Assembly (NCBI RefSeq): GCF_001540865.1
Contig: NC_033630.1
Location: 3,674,116 to 3,738,115 of the forward strand
Length of the DNA stretch: 64,000 bases
Origin: Ananas comosus
Lineage: Eukaryota; Streptophyta; Magnoliopsida; Poales; Bromeliaceae
Direction: 5' to 3'
The notes beneath the pieces are model-generated. The model saw nothing but the letters and a program-made list of their open reading frames with translations, searched no databases and was not told where the DNA came from. The first letter of the stretch is position 1; each line of letters begins with the position of its first letter. This document shows, piece after piece, positions 1 to 12,800 of the stretch. Both the position numbers and the translations under genes were made by a program.

Positions 1-23
1 GGTAAAAATGTACATAATTTTTT

Positions 24-381
24 AGAAAAACTTTAAAAAGTACCCATGTGGTTTCGAATTTTCTCACTTTAGTGTCTTGTGGTTTAAGGTGTATCAATTT
101 AATACTCTGTAGTTTTATTTTTCTCTTTTTATTATCCATTCCACTAATTTTTTTTCATTAAATTAGTGATAAAGTTAAAACTAAAAGATACTAAAGTAAA
201 TATTCGATAAATCTAGGTGGGGTACCTGAAGTTTTTTGTATATAATTTAACGAAATGTTAATAGAGGAACCGCCGAAAAGAGAATGATGAAACCACATGG
301 TACTAACTTGATACACTTTAAACCACAGGGTACTAAAATGAGAAAGTGCGAAACCACATGGGTGGTAATTGAAGTTTGCCC
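24..381. mobile_element. Mutator-like MITE, family A, copy 1
   Basis: The two ends are inverted copies of each other: short blocks reading tttctcactttagt and gtgtatcaa on the left reappear in reverse complement on the right, and the right end reads gaagtttgccc. The same family recurs at 22081-22437 and 25990-26345. Flanking 9-mers taatttttt (15-23) and taatttatt (382-390) match at 8 of 9 positions, as expected for an old Mutator-type target duplication. It has no coding capacity. The left terminus is degraded, so its exact base is uncertain. Confidence 0.6.
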
Positions 382-574
382 TAATTTATTTGAATTATGA
401 ACCATTTTGAGTTCGTTATCTAATTTTTAAAAATTCTAATCTTACTGTACAATCTTTCAATTTGTTTGATTTGATTCAGTCAACGACACTTTTATTTAAA
501 AATTTAAATCGCCGTTTATCTTTACAGATTTAATTAGTATACTCCATAAAATTCTCACAACTATAAATCTATTA

Positions 575-1288
575 GGGTGCGTTTGGTTCGCACTATGAAA
601 AATTACTAGAAATAAAAAGATGTCTGAGAATCTTATTCCTATGCACCCTATTACTAAGAATGTGACATTTTTGTATTTGGTTCGCACCCTATTACTAAGA
701 ATGTGACATTTTTGTATTTGGTTCGCACAGTCATATTATTTAATTATGTTATTTAAGATTACAAAAAATATACAATTAATTTATATATTTATTTCTTTAA
801 TTAATTTTAGATAATGCTACCAAAAATTTCAACATCTTTTTAGAAAAAAGGGAGAGAGAACATAGGTTAGAAAGAGAGAACATAATTAAAGAAATAGGAA
901 AAGAAATAAAGTCGAAATTAGAGGGAGTGAGAGAGTTGAGATTTTAGAAAAAGAGGGGAGAGAGAGCTTAGTTTAGAGAGAGAAAAAGAGTTGAAGTTTA
1001 GAGAGAGATATAAGATTAGATTGTAAAGAAAAATAATACTAACTAGCCAGTAGATAGAGAGAAAGAGAGAGATTAGACATATTATGATTATCCTAATCCA
1101 TTAATATGAGGATACCCACCATTCTTCAAGGGAATGAGATTAGTATTTTGGGATGAATCTCATTTCTAAGTAAATCCAATATTACCAACTAGCTTACTTA
1201 ATGCATTTAGCCAGACACCATAATATTTTTTTATTACTATTGGATTATACTAGGAATCTTAAAAGGATAGCGCGAACCAAACGCACCC
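575..1288. mobile_element. Tourist-like (PIF/Harbinger) MITE
   Basis: The left end gggtgcgtttggttcgc and the right end gcgaaccaaacgcaccc are perfect inverted repeats. Both ends are flanked by TTA (572-574 and 1289-1291), the 3-bp target duplication of PIF/Harbinger elements. It is 714 bp long with no coding capacity, and its interior is rich in GAGAGA. It sits in the loop of an older palindromic element. Confidence 0.75.
643..728. repeat. 41-bp direct tandem duplication
   Basis: Two adjacent copies of a 41-bp unit start at 643 and 684 and appear identical. Each begins gcaccctattactaagaatg. They lie inside the left part of the Tourist-like element. Confidence 0.85.
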
Positions 1289-1429
1289 TTAAAGTAATTA
1301 TATCATATTTTGAAGTCAAAGTATTGTTGACTTACTCGAATCAAACAAATCGAAAGATTAGATAGTACAATTAAAATTTTAAAATTTTGGATAGCCGATT
1401 CAAAATGATTCATAGTTCAAATAAGTATT

Positions 1430-2230
1430 TACCAAAAAAAGAAAGTACCAATCCAATGAAAAATCATCATTTTAGTTAAAAGTATATTAGTATAATTCTT
1501 TATATAAAATTAGCATATTGTTTTTAATGCGACATCTAAAATAATAGAATTGGTTTTGTCACAAATCAGGTTTTTTCAAATTGACTATTGAGATCATAAC
1601 GCATGCTTTTGAATGTTTGAACACAAACAAACTAGAAGTGTAGACGAACACTTCTTACACTGCACATTATATTCGATGATTAATGTTTTATAATTAAAGT
1701 ATAATCAAATAAATATGATCTATAATAATTAAAAAGACTATAGAAAAAATTATATGCTTTGAGTAGTCCAAAAAATTAATGCAAGAAAAAAAATTTCATT
1801 ATTCGATTTATGAGAAATTAGTGATCCAATTTATCCATACTATCCATACTATATGTAAAAGAGCAAATAAAAATTTTAGATATGTCAATTTTTTTTTTCC
1901 TGAAAATACTTCTTTATTCTTAAAATATATTTATATTTAAAATACCTTATAGATTTTTCAATACAATTTAAGTTTTTAAATAAATTTAAAATTTAAAATT
2001 TAAAACAAAATAAACTTTGAATAAATTAACTATAATTCTTACTACATTTCTACCAAATTAGATGATTATAATTATATAAAAATTATTTAATTCATCAAAA
2101 TTAAGAAGTAATATTTTAAATTTTTTTTTTAATGCAAAGCGTCCGTTGCATGCGCACTTCTAATAGTGTAATTTTACATACATATGAAATTTCCAAATAT
2201 CAAAGCATATTCAATGAGTTAAATTTTTTT
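1430..2230. other. AT-rich intergenic DNA, no gene seen
   Basis: The stretch holds only A/T-rich sequence with short homopolymers. Every reading frame is broken by frequent stops, and I see no repeat with recognisable ends. Confidence 0.6.
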
Positions 2231-2264
2231 TTCTTTGACAATTTTAGTGGTGAGGTGTATGAGG

Positions 2265-2545
2265 TGTAATTGTGCACCGGGTGCATTTAATAATTTCTCA
2301 TTACCGTTCGTTCATGCTATAAACGATGCCCTTTTCCACGTTTCAACTCCCGAGCCGTTGCTTTACACGTTACCCTCTCCTCCTAACCCCCCTCCCCCGT
2401 GCGCTTCGCGTGATCGCGAGATGAAAAGACCGAAATACCCTCCCGTCCCGGGGGTGGGTCCCACCACGCGCCGCCTCCACATTACCCCGGCATTTCCATT
2501 TAATTACGGTCGTGCCCCCACGTGCTTCTCAACCGCGGGCGAGGG
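2265..2545. other. Isolated GC-rich island without a supportable gene
   Basis: About 280 bp are far richer in G+C than the flanks, with long C runs and a CACGTG motif near 2519. An open frame crosses it on the + strand but resembles no protein I know and continues into a MITE, so I do not call a gene. It could be a promoter or first-exon relic. Confidence 0.35.
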
Positions 2546-2869
2546 ATTTTTTTTATTTTTTCGCATTTGGGTCTCTCAAAAAATTATTTTCGCAAATAGT
2601 CCCACCAAATTTATAATTATAATTTTAATCCTATCCCTGCAACACAGGTACCACATTAGCGCCACGTGAACAGAAAAGAGGGGGAATAAATTGAATACGA
2701 TACGATGAATGATTCACCGTATTCAACATAACGTCCCTTTCTACCGAGCTTGCGTGATTTTGATATGGCGCCTGTATGGCGCGAATATGATTAAAATTAT
2801 AATTATAAATTTGATGGGATTGTTTGTTAAAAGAAAAAAAATTAAGAGGGCCAAATGCTAAAACAACCC
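2543..2869. mobile_element. Mutator-like MITE, family B, copy 1
   Basis: Long inverted repeats include caaatttataattataattt on the left and its reverse complement near 2790-2815 on the right. Flanking 9-mers cgcgggcga (2534-2542) and cacgggcga (2870-2878) match at 8 of 9. It is related to the element at 49271-49650: both have ends resembling gcatttagcc and ggctaaatgc. It is non-coding. Confidence 0.75.
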
Positions 2870-3125
2870 CACGGGCGATTCTGAAACTTGCCCCTCAACT
2901 TTAAATCGTTTTGATTAACACTCTTTTAATTTCTATTTTTTTTATTGGAGTTATTCTGATTATTATTTAAGTTAAAATTTTTATGACATTTATTGATTCA
3001 ATTAGATAATATCAGTTAATTAATATGGTTGTACTTTTTCAAAAGTAGTTAAAAATTTTAAAATATTTAATAAATTTTTATTTTTTAGTTACAATCACTT
3101 AATTTTAAAGAAGTGAAATTTAAAA

Positions 3126-3547
3126 GGGTTAAATGCATTCATGTTCCTGCAAATATAGTAAATTACAAATATGTCCCTACAAAGTTCGACTTTTATATAT
3201 TGTTTCTGAAAAATTCTAATATTTTTAAAAATATCCCTCTTGTTTGTTACCGTTATAGAACTGTTTATATTTTAAATAAAATATTAATTTTGTCATTACA
3301 AATATATTCCTCCAAAAGTCATAACAGTATAATATAAGAGGGACAAAAATGTCAAGTTATCTCATAAATTAACCAGAATTAAATATTTAACCTATGGCTA
3401 ACTAAAATTTTCTAACGAATTCTAACGGTAGGAACATATCTGAAAATATTAGAATTTTTGCAGAGACAACATCGATCTAAAAATTGAACTATGTAGCAAT
3501 ATATTTGCAATTTACTATATTTGCAGAAACGTGCATGAAATTAACCC
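3126..3547. mobile_element. Mutator-like MITE, family C
   Basis: The left end starts gggttaaatgcattcatg and the right end finishes catgaaattaaccc, with extended inverted similarity through both arms (caaatatagtaaatt on the left, aatttactatatttg on the right). A perfect 9-bp duplication aatttaaaa flanks it at 3117-3125 and 3548-3556. It is non-coding. Confidence 0.8.
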
Positions 3548-3549
3548 AA

Positions 3550-4810
3550 TTTAAAAAGTGTCAATCCAAAGTAAAAAATAGTTTAGGGTGACTATCTCCG
3601 AAGGACCTATAGTTCGGGGGGTCTCCCAACATTTTTACCTAAAAAGAAGAAAGAAAATTTGCAAGCGAGATTCTTACTTCATTATCGTGAAAAATAATTC
3701 GAGTTAATAATTTTACAGCCGAAAAAATATTTTTTATCTCTTTTATTTTTAAAAAAAATATAATTTTTCTTTCAAATTTCACCTAAAAGTAGTTTTTCTA
3801 ATTCTAAAAAATTATTTAAAAATAATTTTTTACGATTTTTCGAGGAATCAAACACCACCGCTACAGACCACGTGGATAGGGAGATAATTTTTTTTGTAGA
3901 ATGTTAAAAATATGATTTAAATAATCAAATTTTAAGTGACGAAGCAAATGAAGAGCACAGAGATGCTTTGGAGAGCACACTAAAGCACTTAAGCTATTTG
4001 AAACTTCTGAATCGGGTTGGTACACCGTACACCGTAGACCACTCCTACATCCACCAATCGTGTACGTCCGATCCATCACGCACGGCTCTGGATACTCCAT
4101 TGAATCCTATATGCCTCCCCCATTATTGTATTTAAGGATCCAAGGCATTTGTGTATAGGATTAAAAATAAAAAATAAAAAATAAAAAAATTGTTGCACCC
4201 TCTAAATTTGCACTAATTGTACCTAATCATCTATTTTTTTAAAAAAATATATATATATAATTTATTTATTGATTTATCTATACTATATATTAAAGTGCAA
4301 ACAAAGGTTTTGGGTTTGTCAAATTTTTACGTGGATATTTTTAAAACACACTTATATTTGAAAGATATTTTTAAATTTTCATTTGGTTTTATCTTTTGAT
4401 AAATATTTTAACTTATATCGGTCGATACAATTTAAAGTTTTGAATCAATTTAAATTCAAATTTATTTCAATTTAAAAGATAAGCAAAATTCAACTAAATA
4501 TTCTATCTTAACTTTTTTGCTAAATTACATAATAGTGGTCAAATAATATTTATTTATTTATTTATTAAAATTCATAATTAAAATTATTTTGATTAAAAAT
4601 TTGACCCCCCTTTTTTCTGAATCCTAATAAAAGAATTTATTAAAGTTATTCAATCGCTACATATATAATTCTTAATTATTACGGTAAAAACCAGTAAAAA
4701 TTCAATTTTGGATAATAATTTAGTATAAAATTTTAAAAAATATTATATTTTTTTCAAAAAAAAAAAATCGATTAATATTGATGTGGACCATGTGGTACGC
4801 AGGGGTATTC
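3550..4810. other. AT-rich intergenic DNA upstream of the TauE/SafE gene
   Basis: It contains only short stop-rich frames and A/T tracts. A block near 3600 (ctatagttcggggggtctcc) resembles the end of another MITE, but I could not find its partner. Confidence 0.5.
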
Positions 4811-4816
4811 CTCGAG

Positions 4817-4822
4817 ATGTAA
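4817..4822 (+). promoter_or_regulatory. Possible start-stop upstream ORF (ATG-TAA)
   Basis: An ATG directly followed by TAA lies about 150 bp before the transporter reading frame. If it is inside the 5' leader it would be a minimal upstream ORF, and it is the nearest ATG upstream of the coding frame. The transcription start is unknown, so this is tentative. Confidence 0.2.
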
Positions 4823-4968
4823 ATAACCCAACTCCGAGGGGCATTTTCGTACTCAAAATATTATAACTACTGCGACCCACCGCGCTAGCCGTTAATTTCG
4901 CCCACTCGAATCCCGCATAAGAAGTCGGCGTTGCTTCTCTCTCCGGCGCCGACTTTACCCCGAACGCG

Positions 4969-5024
4969 ATTTCAGAGAACAGGAAAAGAAGGGCGGCGCC
5001 GGTCGTGCTGAGCTGTCTCGTGTT

Positions 5025-5055
<31 letters not shown>

Positions 5056-8000
5056 GCGGGAGAGGAGGTTTCCGAAAACGGAAATGTCGGCGCCTCGGAT
5101 TATTTACTAAAAGTAGTAAACTTTTTGTGGCAACCCAATGAGTCCTCGTACCAGCATTCGTGGCCAGTGAGTAAATTTTCTCGTTTTCCTTTTTTTTGTT
5201 TTTTTAAATTTTGTTGATGTTTTAGTTGAATCTTCTTGTGAAATTTTATGTTATACGATATTTATTTCTTGTTTTTTTTTTTTTTTTTTTTTTTTTGGGG
5301 GGGTTAAGGAGATGAAATTTGGGTGGAAAATTGTGGTGGGGTCGATCATCGGATTCTTCGGGGCGGCGTTCGGCAGCGTCGGCGGCGTCGGCGGCGGCGG
5401 GATCTTCGTCCCGATGCTCACGCTCATCATCGGGTTCGATCCCAAATCATCCACTGCGATATCAAAATGTAGGATTTTTTTTAAAACCATTTTGTATTTT
5501 CTTGTTAATTTCACGTAAAAACTCACGAAACTTATCTGAACTTTTTAAATCTCTTTGAATCAGCTATCTAATCATTCAAAATTTTAAATTTTAACTTTAC
5601 CGCCCAGCATTTAAATTTGTGTGATTTAACTTACTTTAATGAATTTATATTTGCAAGAATTGTATGAAATGCGCTTGTTGTATCTGTAAAAAATAAGTTA
5701 CACATTTAAATTTTAAAGTCAAAGTGCTGTTATCCAGTACAAATCAAACAATTGAAAGGTTGAGTAGCTAATTTAAAATAGTCTATAAATCAGGTAAATT
5801 ATGTGCGTTTATACCTTAATTTTTGTTGGTGTAATCTCAATTTGATTTAGTGTACATGAACATTGTGAAGCATTAGGAGCATGGAAGTACACTTTCCATG
5901 TGTTGTTAGTGGAAATTTCTTGGAAGGTGAGTAAAAAGTGTACATTTAGATACCAACTTTGTTAATGGAACCTAAGAAGTTACCAAATATGAATTTAATT
6001 ATAGGAAACATTTTAATAATGCATATACTTATTTAACACACATGGTGGAGATCAGATGAATCATGTCACGTGTACTGATAGAAGAAGCAATAGGCGAAAT
6101 TTCACAGATAAAATGATATGTGTAGAGATCCACAACCACGTAGTGCTGAGAGAGTTTAGAACTGACTTTGATAACATGTTAATGAAAATATCAGTATAAA
6201 AAAAAAAAAAGGCTCTCTTATACTCTTAACATAAGCCCCAATATTTGGGAGCACAAAATGCATGTTGCATTCGCCCATTAGGCGATTTTTTTTTCGTTGT
6301 TTGTTTTGCCTTGATTAAATTGCGCACTTAGAAACTTCAAGTCATTGTTACCACAATTAGAATCCTGTTCTTTGTTCAGTTTGGCAACTCAAAATGCTCT
6401 TCAAATTTACGCGCTTTCGAGAGCTTGATATTGTGGCCTATTTGGGCAGGCATGATCATGGGTGCAGCAGGATCAACTGTCTATTACAACCTTAAGCTTC
6501 GGCATCCGACTCTTGACATGCCCATAATCGACTATGACTTAGCTTTGCTCGTCCAGCCGATGCTCATGCTCGGTATCAGCATTGGAGTCGCTTTTAACGT
6601 CCTATTTGCCGATTGGATGGTGACAGTTCTTCTGATCATCCTGTTCTTAGGTGATCAGTTCTCTCTCTGAAAAGTTCTTTGCTATCAATCTGTCTGTAAA
6701 AAGGCCAAAATTTTCACGAATCCTAGTTCACAGGAACATCGTCGAAGGCATTTATGAAGGGCGTCGATACGTGGAAGAAAGAAACGCTTGCGAAAAAGGT
6801 ATGCCTTGTCGTCTTTTGGGTTCGGTGCAATTGACATGGTAATTCAATTTGAATGCTGATTTTCTTCTGTCGTTTTTCGTAATCGAAGGAGGCCGCAAGA
6901 CGTTCCGAGTCGAATGGTAAGCAAATAGAAGCTTCTTTACAGTTGCTTGTTCGAAGTTACAATTAGCGAAAACAAATGGTAAATCAATTCCTGTTTGAAT
7001 TTGGCCCAGAAAATGAAAAGATAGAGTACAAAGCAATCCCTACTGGTCCAGGAAATGCTCAGAAGGGGTCGAAGACTCCAGATTCTGAGGTATCTATGCG
7101 CAACTAACTTCTTGCGACTTATGCCGAGATACTAACACATAACAAATTCAGGTATCAATTTTTGAGAATGTTTGCTGGAAAGAGCTCGGTCTTCTTATGC
7201 TCGTGTGGGTTGCGTTCCTCGTGTTGCAAATTATTAAGGTGAGCTTATTTCCAAGTATTCAGGATCATTTCATAATCATTCTTAACCCAAAGATGCTTAT
7301 AAATTTAACTTCACTTTTTAATGTCCTATGCAGAATAATACGTCGAACTGTTCGATATCGTACTGGACATTAAACATGCTTCAGGTATTGCGCCATGCTT
7401 CATCTGTACTTAAATGGAGAATGTCACAAAGTTACTTACAAGAAATATTTTACAGATTCCTGTTGCTGTCGGAGTGACCGGATACGAGGCTTTCAGCTTA
7501 TTCACCGGAAGGCGAGTGATTGCGTCAAAGGGAGATGAAGGGGCTAATTTTAGAGTTCTTCAGCTATTTCTGTACTGTTTTTTCGGTGTTCTCGCGGGAG
7601 TAGTGGGCGGACTCCTTGGCCTGGGAGGAGGATTCATTCTAGGGCCTCTTTTCTTGGAACTGGGCATTCCTCCACAAGTAAGTTCATTATATTCTTCAAT
7701 TATATTCCGAACCAACAAATTCCAGTTCCTATTCTACACTTGCTTGCATCCAGTAGATCACAACAATCAAATTAGGCAAGAAGAGAGTTGATTAAATGAA
7801 TTTGCTTATCTTTGGATTGCATTTAATTGCTGGGTATAATCATTGTACAGGTCTCAAGTGCGACCGCCACCTTTGCAATGACCTTTTCTGCATCGATGTC
7901 GGTGGTCGAGTACTACCTCTTAAAGCGCTTTCCTGTCCCTTACGGTAATAGAAGTTTCCGATTTGTTCTCTCTTTTACGCAAAACTTGTCTAAAGGAACT

Positions 8001-8419
8001 TATCCAGTTCCCTCACTAACACTACTTAACTGGTTCCTTTATGCACTTAAGTCCATTCCTTTCTCCTTATCTGATTCTCGCGAACATTATCTCGCATTTT
8101 GGGTGGCAGCTCTATTCTTTGTCGCCGTGGCGACAGTTGCTGCTTTTATAGGCCAACATGCAGTGCGAAAGCTGATTAACATACTGGGGAGGGCTTCTCT
8201 CATCATTTTCATCCTCTCTTTCACCATTTTCGTCAGTGCAATTTCGTTAGGTAAGAATATCCCATCTCTCCAATCTAAAATATCTGCGCGTGCCCCTCAC
8301 ATGTTCTCGTAAAATATTTGGCGAATCCTGCAGGTGGAGTCGGCATTTCGAACATGATTCAGAAGATCAGCCACCACGAGTACATGGGGTTCGAGAACCT
8401 GTGCAAGTACCAACCTTAG
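4969..8419 (+). CDS. Sulfite exporter TauE/SafE family protein, 12 exons
   Basis: Exons: about 4969-5166, 5309-5468, 6450-6650, 6734-6798, 6889-6916, 7010-7089, 7152-7238, 7334-7384, 7456-7677, 7851-7944, 8110-8250 and 8334-8419. All junctions are GT-AG and all phases close, giving about 470 residues, the usual plant length. Two half-repeats typical of the family are visible: [18 protein letters not shown] in exon 2 and [16 protein letters not shown] in exon 9, each amid hydrophobic membrane segments. The end [10 protein letters not shown] is also family-like. The family is thought to move sulfur oxyanions or organosulfonates across membranes; the plant substrate is uncertain. The N-terminus looks like a signal sequence (basic KRR, then VVLSCLVLS and an alanine run). 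Oddity: no in-frame ATG lies between the TAA at 4918-4920 and exon 2. I place the start at ATT 4969, one base from ATG, by inference only; GTG 5005 or ATG 5312 (exon 2) are alternatives. Confidence 0.85.
5029..5058 (+). repeat. (GGC)n trinucleotide tract coding an alanine run
   Basis: A GCG/GGC repeat in exon 1 of the transporter encodes about seven alanines in the signal-like hydrophobic region. Such tracts vary in length by slippage. Confidence 0.8.
5565..5808. mobile_element. Hairpin element, family H, copy in intron 2 of the TauE/SafE gene
   Basis: The left arm (ctatctaatcattcaaaatttt) and the right arm (ttgaaaggttgagtagc) are imperfect inverted repeats. Both resemble the arms of the elements at 392-1425 and 22860-23117. 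Termini and target duplication are not resolved. Confidence 0.4.
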
Positions 8420-9882
8420 CATCAAGAAGATGGAGGCAGCAGATAAATTATCGAAACTTGTTACACCGCGGGCTTTTCGCTCTCTTGTAGTTTAAAAAGG
8501 GCTTTGAGAATTAGCCCTTTTCACCTCTTATAGCCGAGTTTTTAACAACAGTTTAGCCTTAATAATAAAAATGCCTTCAAAGTTGCTTCTTTTCTTCATA
8601 TATTCATTCCTTTTCTGCGATCAGAGCTGTGTCTTATACATATCATTTTATTCCTTCAGCAATGGCAGATCATATTTGTTTTCTCATTTTATTTTTTATT
8701 GTATAGCTAGATTTGATTTCACATATTTGATAGCTAGGCCTCTTCTTATAGATTATTAATGCTAGTTTAATCATATGTTATGAAGCAAGATTGGAAGGGG
8801 GTGTTAGCTACTTGATCTACATTTACCCACATGGCTGACCTAGAACACATCAGAGGGAACAAGATTTGCCCCCTTTTTTTTTGGTTTTTGTTTTTTGTTT
8901 GAGTGACATTACCCTTTCAAGGTCCCTAGAATCCAAGGAACCCTACTTTATTAAAGTGAAGGAGCGCGAAACCTTTTTTTTGCGAATGAATTGGTGGGAG
9001 TTTCAACTCCCAATCTCTTACAAGCTTACAAGTTAACAACCAAATGTACTAAATACTGATTGTGTTCACTTGATACTCTTATGAGCATATATAACCTATC
9101 CGCTACCAGATTAACTAAGAATGAAAAAGTATATAATTAGCATTTAGATATAAAGATAATATATGAGTTATCCGATAAAAGCATTTGACCATGCATGAGC
9201 TCCAAATCCCCCAATTTACCATTTTTGCTTTTCCACCTCTTTCCTTACAATGGTGGGTGAAAGATGGAGATAGTGCAGTCTCATGGCACTGGTGCTGGTT
9301 CTTCTTAGTCTTAATATCAGTTATTCTATTCTGATCCAAACATTTGCTTAAGCATGTGTTCATGTTGTTATTTTCTAGATTGTAGAATTACAAAAACCTC
9401 CAACCAAAATAACACAAAAGATTTGTGCAAGTCATCTAATTAGAGGAACATATCTTTGTTTAGGGCTTAGTAGCATCAGTAAGTGCAAATTTCTGCAGAA
9501 CTTGTGCTTTGTATCATCCTAATAATGCTGCTCAACTGTACCTTGTTGAAGACATACCTCTTGTATGATCTGTGCTCTGCTATCTTCTATGCGCACACGC
9601 ACGGAAAGCGAAAGCGAGATAGAGAGAATAAGCTTTTTGTATTTTTATCAATTTCAGTAACCTTTCTGCAACATAATCAAGAACAAAGCTCCAACAGATT
9701 CCATACTGTAAATATTATTGAAGACATTTATTTTCTCAGGAGATGCCAATCATCAAAATTTGTTCTACTGTTACATTCAGATTCTATACTGTGAATATTT
9801 TTTCTCAAACAAGTGAAAAGTCTGTCAAAATCTTCTTAATCTACTATCCATATATGGAATTTGAATTGATTTAGTCGATCCA
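8420..9882. other. Intergenic region between convergent genes
   Basis: It holds the 3' ends of the transporter (+) and the PDI-like gene (-). An aataataaaa block near 8560 is a plausible poly(A) signal for the transporter. The block near 8990-9060 (gtttcaactcccaatctc) looks like an old SINE-like relic. No further gene is supportable. Confidence 0.5.
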
Positions 9883-12800
9883 TTATAGTTCATCCTTCTG
9901 CTCTTGCTCAACATCGGAGACAACTTCAGCATCTTTCGATCGTACATGTTCTTTGACGAAGCCTACCATATCTTTCAAGCTTGATTTCTTCGACAGTTTG
10001 ATCTGCATAATTGCATAGGTTTTAGATCGCCAAGCCAAAAAATGTACACAACAGATATTAAGTACATCGGGCATAGGGGTTTACGTACCGGCTTTGATTT
10101 GTCTCCAGCAGGATAGAATAGGAGCGTTGGATAGTTCGTTACCTGCAACGTAGTCAAGGTCTTGAACTGAATCATTCTATACAAACTCGTCCTCATTATG
10201 TCAAATAACATAAAACCTTGTTTGACCTTCATATCATCTTAAGGGCGAGGCGTTCACTTTGTTCTCTATAACACTCTGCGAAATCCTAGTATATTGTTGT
10301 ACTTTTTAAAGAAAAAAGATCCATTCAAGATGGTGGGTTTGGCCGTTCATAAATAAATGGATCAATGAATCCAAAATTTTGTTTGATGAGGTTTGCTACT
10401 AGGTAAAACTTCATAAAACCCCCTATGATATAGCCCTTTTCCACTTTACCACCTATGTTGAAAGAATAACACTTTGCTGTCCTGCCGTTACTCTGTTTCC
10501 TGTAAGGAGTTGCTATTGAAATGTTGTTAACACATGACACATCACATGAGGCAGTATAAGGCTCGAAGTAAGAATTAATTACTTTTATCTTATTGTTCCT
10601 CCTAAATTTAATCGGTCATGTGATTGTCGCGTAACTTGATTTAACAACATTATGTCGGCTGGTCCAACATATAGAAGTAGCTTATATGCTTGTCATATAT
10701 TCTTTTCTTATTAGTTGTTAAATTTCCTATAACCAACATTGTCTGGAGGGTTATATTTTGGTGGATAAGATGCTAATGGCTGATACGACTTCCATGGATT
10801 CAGACATCTGAATAGCTAGAAAACTAAGTTTACTCTTTGGTTGCTCACAAAATTTTCAAAGACTAGAGAGAGCAGTATTATAGTGATTAGAAACAACAGT
10901 ATTCCCATCAAATGTTGGTAGATTAACTGACCTGCAATTTCGGATGTTCATTCAGAGAAGCATCTATTCTGGCAATTTTTAGGTTGTCTACTCCTTTGAA
11001 ATGCTTGGCCAATTTTTCTACCTGTTTACTCGTAGCCTCACAGTCAATGCACCACGGTGTATACACCTTCCATTTAAATTAAAAAGGTTAGCGATTTTTC
11101 AACAAACTGAATTTAACCAGAACCAGGAAAAGTCTGACGGAAAATTAAAAGATACAAGATGAAAAAAAAAATCAGTTATTATAATATGAGTACCTCAAGA
11201 AGAACATTGTCAGGACTGTCCAAGACAGAAGCATCAAATGTTTTACCAACAACCTTTTCAACACCTCCCATCTGCATTTTACCAGATAAAACATTGCTAT
11301 GCAAAAGTTATATATTAAACATCCAAAAAATGCCGAAGAGCATGGTAACTCCATTTTGTCTAGCTTCGTGAGAACACAACTAGGCCATGGCCTTTATGAA
11401 GACCACTTCTTTATGTGAAGTTTTCAGATTGTATCTACTAAGATGCACAATTAAACAAAGAAAATAATCAAGTTCACATTTTCCTAACATTATATGTTAC
11501 ATTTATGACGACAATACCAACCTAAAGAGGAAAATACAAAATTTGTTGACGCTAAACAAATTTTACATTATTGTGGCTTCCAAAGGCGAAAGGAAAATTG
11601 CTACATATGCTATCCAAGCATTTAGTAACAATATAAGTTTTTCTAGGGGACATCACTCTTATGCTTATCGGGGTTGATCACATCAGACAAAAGATAAGGG
11701 TAATTTTAGCATCTCAACTAGCTAATTTCTAATCCAACAAATGGATGCTTACTTCACTTGGTAATGGTTCCGATTTGAAGTATGGTGTGAGAGTACCATG
11801 CAGCAGCCCTGAGCACAATTCCTGGTAACAGATTTAAACATTTCCATTATATGTGATGAAGGGAGAAAAGAAAGAGAAAAAGTATGAGTACCTCTAATTT
11901 GCTCTGTGTAAGATCTGACTCCATCAAGTGCTTTGAGCCTATCCTGTTATCAAATGCGGTAACCTGTGCATCAACTAGAACTATATATTATTCCAGTCTC
12001 ATCAATTACAGAAAAAATGAAACCTGCTACATTTGGAATACGGAAACATTATTAGCTAACTAAATTCCAACTATATGAGCATATGTGAAGAAAACATCAT
12101 AGCTGAGGATTGAAATCAGACTAAATTAACGTGATGATAGAATAAGACTTGAATGAACTCACAATAGTTTTTTCTGGTTCGAGCCCAAATAAGGTAAGAA
12201 ATGGTTTTGCATGATTCTCTTCAGTGAAGTCTACATAGACAAACATTATCTGCATCAATTAGCAAAATAGTGAATAGATGATTTAAACTACAATCCAATA
12301 ATGAATAAAAGGAAGACATCTATAAGAAGCAGTTAGGTACCTTTGTTTTATATTTTCTGGCAACCTCTTGAAGGAGAGACTGAAGGTTCTTGAAGTCATC
12401 AGCTTCTGCAAAGATATAAACCTGAAAAAGTAACAGTCAATTCAATTATACATGTACAATGAATCCTCAGATATATATCTAACAAAGAGAAAAAAGGAAA
12501 AAGTGTGTCCGTACTTGTGTATAGTTGCACGCTTGTGGTTGTTTTTAAGTCGGTATATTAAAAGATTGATTCTACTAAGTTCTTAAGAACAGTGAAAGTG
12601 CAAATAATCTGCTTTAGACTATATTACAAGATGAAAATCCACCCTATGGTTATTATAATTATTACTTCCATCATGGTCCCATTTTTATTCTAACCTGACC
12701 ATCACATCTTATACATGTAATCCTAAGAATGTCTAATTTCTAAAACAAAATAAAATAAAATAAAAAATGAAAAGAATAAAATTCTTTCTTGTCACACTAG

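Larger units (their letters stand above)
392..1425. mobile_element. Hairpin (inverted-repeat) element, family H, interrupted by a Tourist-like element
   Basis: The segment at about 392-490 (motifs attatgaacc, caatctttcaatttgtttga) is the reverse complement of 1325-1425 (tcaaacaaatcgaaagattag, ttcatagttc), so the two are arms of one palindromic element. The loop is filled by the insertion at 575-1288. Uninterrupted relatives lie at about 5565-5808 and 22860-23117. It is non-coding and the superfamily is not determined. Confidence 0.5.

Noticed and set aside
2235..2669. 144-codon open frame on the + strand
   Set aside because: Composition follows the GC island and then a MITE; no recognisable motif, no splice-site or start context support.
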